Origin: Bacteroidota bacterium
GTDB taxonomy: Bacteria > Spirochaetota > Spirochaetia > JABMQR01
Length of the DNA: 14,797 nucleotides
Direction of reading: 5' to 3'
Assembly (NCBI GenBank): GCA_013202335.1
Contig: JABMQR010000190.1
Location: 1-14,797 of the forward strand
Numbering within the stretch: position 1 is the stretch's first letter; each line of letters begins with the position of its first letter. Position numbers and translations under genes: made by a program. A model generated the notes under the pieces. It did not search any database. It was not told the DNA's origin and saw nothing but the letters and a program-made list of their open reading frames with translations. This document shows positions 14,731-14,797 of this stretch, in pieces.

Positions 14731-14797
14731 ATGAGCGAGAAGGAAAAAGAACAAAAGGCATTGGAAATATATCAGCAACTGATGGATAGCTTGAAAG
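14731..14797 (+). CDS. Start of an unidentified plus-strand gene, cut by the window edge
   Basis: An open frame begins at ATG 14731 and runs off the end: MSEKEKEQKALEIYQQLMDS, then LK. An in-frame TAA lies two codons before the ATG, so this is the first possible start. The charged, helical N-terminus is typical of a cytoplasmic protein but is too short to assign. No Shine-Dalgarno precedes the ATG; an extended -10 element ends 5 bp before it, consistent with leaderless translation. An alternative is that the real start lies downstream, for example the internal ATG at 14782. Confidence 0.55.
   Translation, partial: MSEKEKEQKALEIYQQLMDSLK

Noticed and set aside
1..14797. CRISPR arrays, tRNA and rRNA genes.
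   Set aside because: No regularly spaced repeats and no tRNA or rRNA signature seen by reading either strand.

Overview
The window is a mid-GC (roughly 40% by eye) stretch of a bacterial chromosome, most probably from a free-living spirochaete of the Spirochaetales. The clues are the style of the solute-binding protein's N-terminus (Lys-Lys, hydrophobic core, then VWA|GGDQEE), a sugar transport operon without its own ATPase, and sigma/envelope genes typical of free-living forms. This is an inference from style; no rRNA or tRNA is present to settle it.

Left third (154-6353): a divergent metabolic cluster. Leftward from a promoter near 4540-4570 run a periplasmic sugar-binding protein, two CUT1-type ABC permeases (the second start codon directly follows the previous stop) and a uroporphyrinogen-decarboxylase-like (MtaA/CmuA fold) protein. 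Rightward from a near-consensus sigma70 promoter (TTGACA / TAATAT) runs an unusual class III PLP-dependent aminotransferase. No ATPase is encoded, so a shared MsmK/UgpC-like ATPase elsewhere is implied. The substrate cannot be read from the sequence.

Middle (6410-9457): a membrane diguanylate cyclase (CHASE-like sensor, PAS, GGDEF with intact I-site) and a YfeH-type bile acid:Na+ symporter-family transporter, both leftward. Between them lies a 152-bp element bounded by perfect 20-bp inverted repeats. It looks like a MITE of the IS630/Tc1-mariner kind with a TA target duplication, and its edge supplies the stop codon of the symporter.

Next (about 9480-10894) is a strikingly AT-rich island carrying one unrecognised multi-TM protein with its own promoter, ending 2 bp from the stop of a convergent thioredoxin-like/peroxiredoxin gene. 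It looks horizontally acquired.

Right part (11531-14340): a translationally coupled leftward operon of an ECF sigma factor, a small one-TM protein (candidate non-canonical anti-sigma) and a large membrane-anchored TPR/Ig-like/Fn3-like protein. The operon is preceded by a textbook ECF promoter (GGAACC, 16 bp, CGTCTAA), implying autoregulation and an envelope-response system of undescribed type.

Right edge: a decayed C-terminal fragment, possibly of a carbohydrate-active enzyme, on the minus strand, and the start of a plus-strand gene that seems to be leaderless and runs off the window. Positions 1-153 hold nothing I can recognise.
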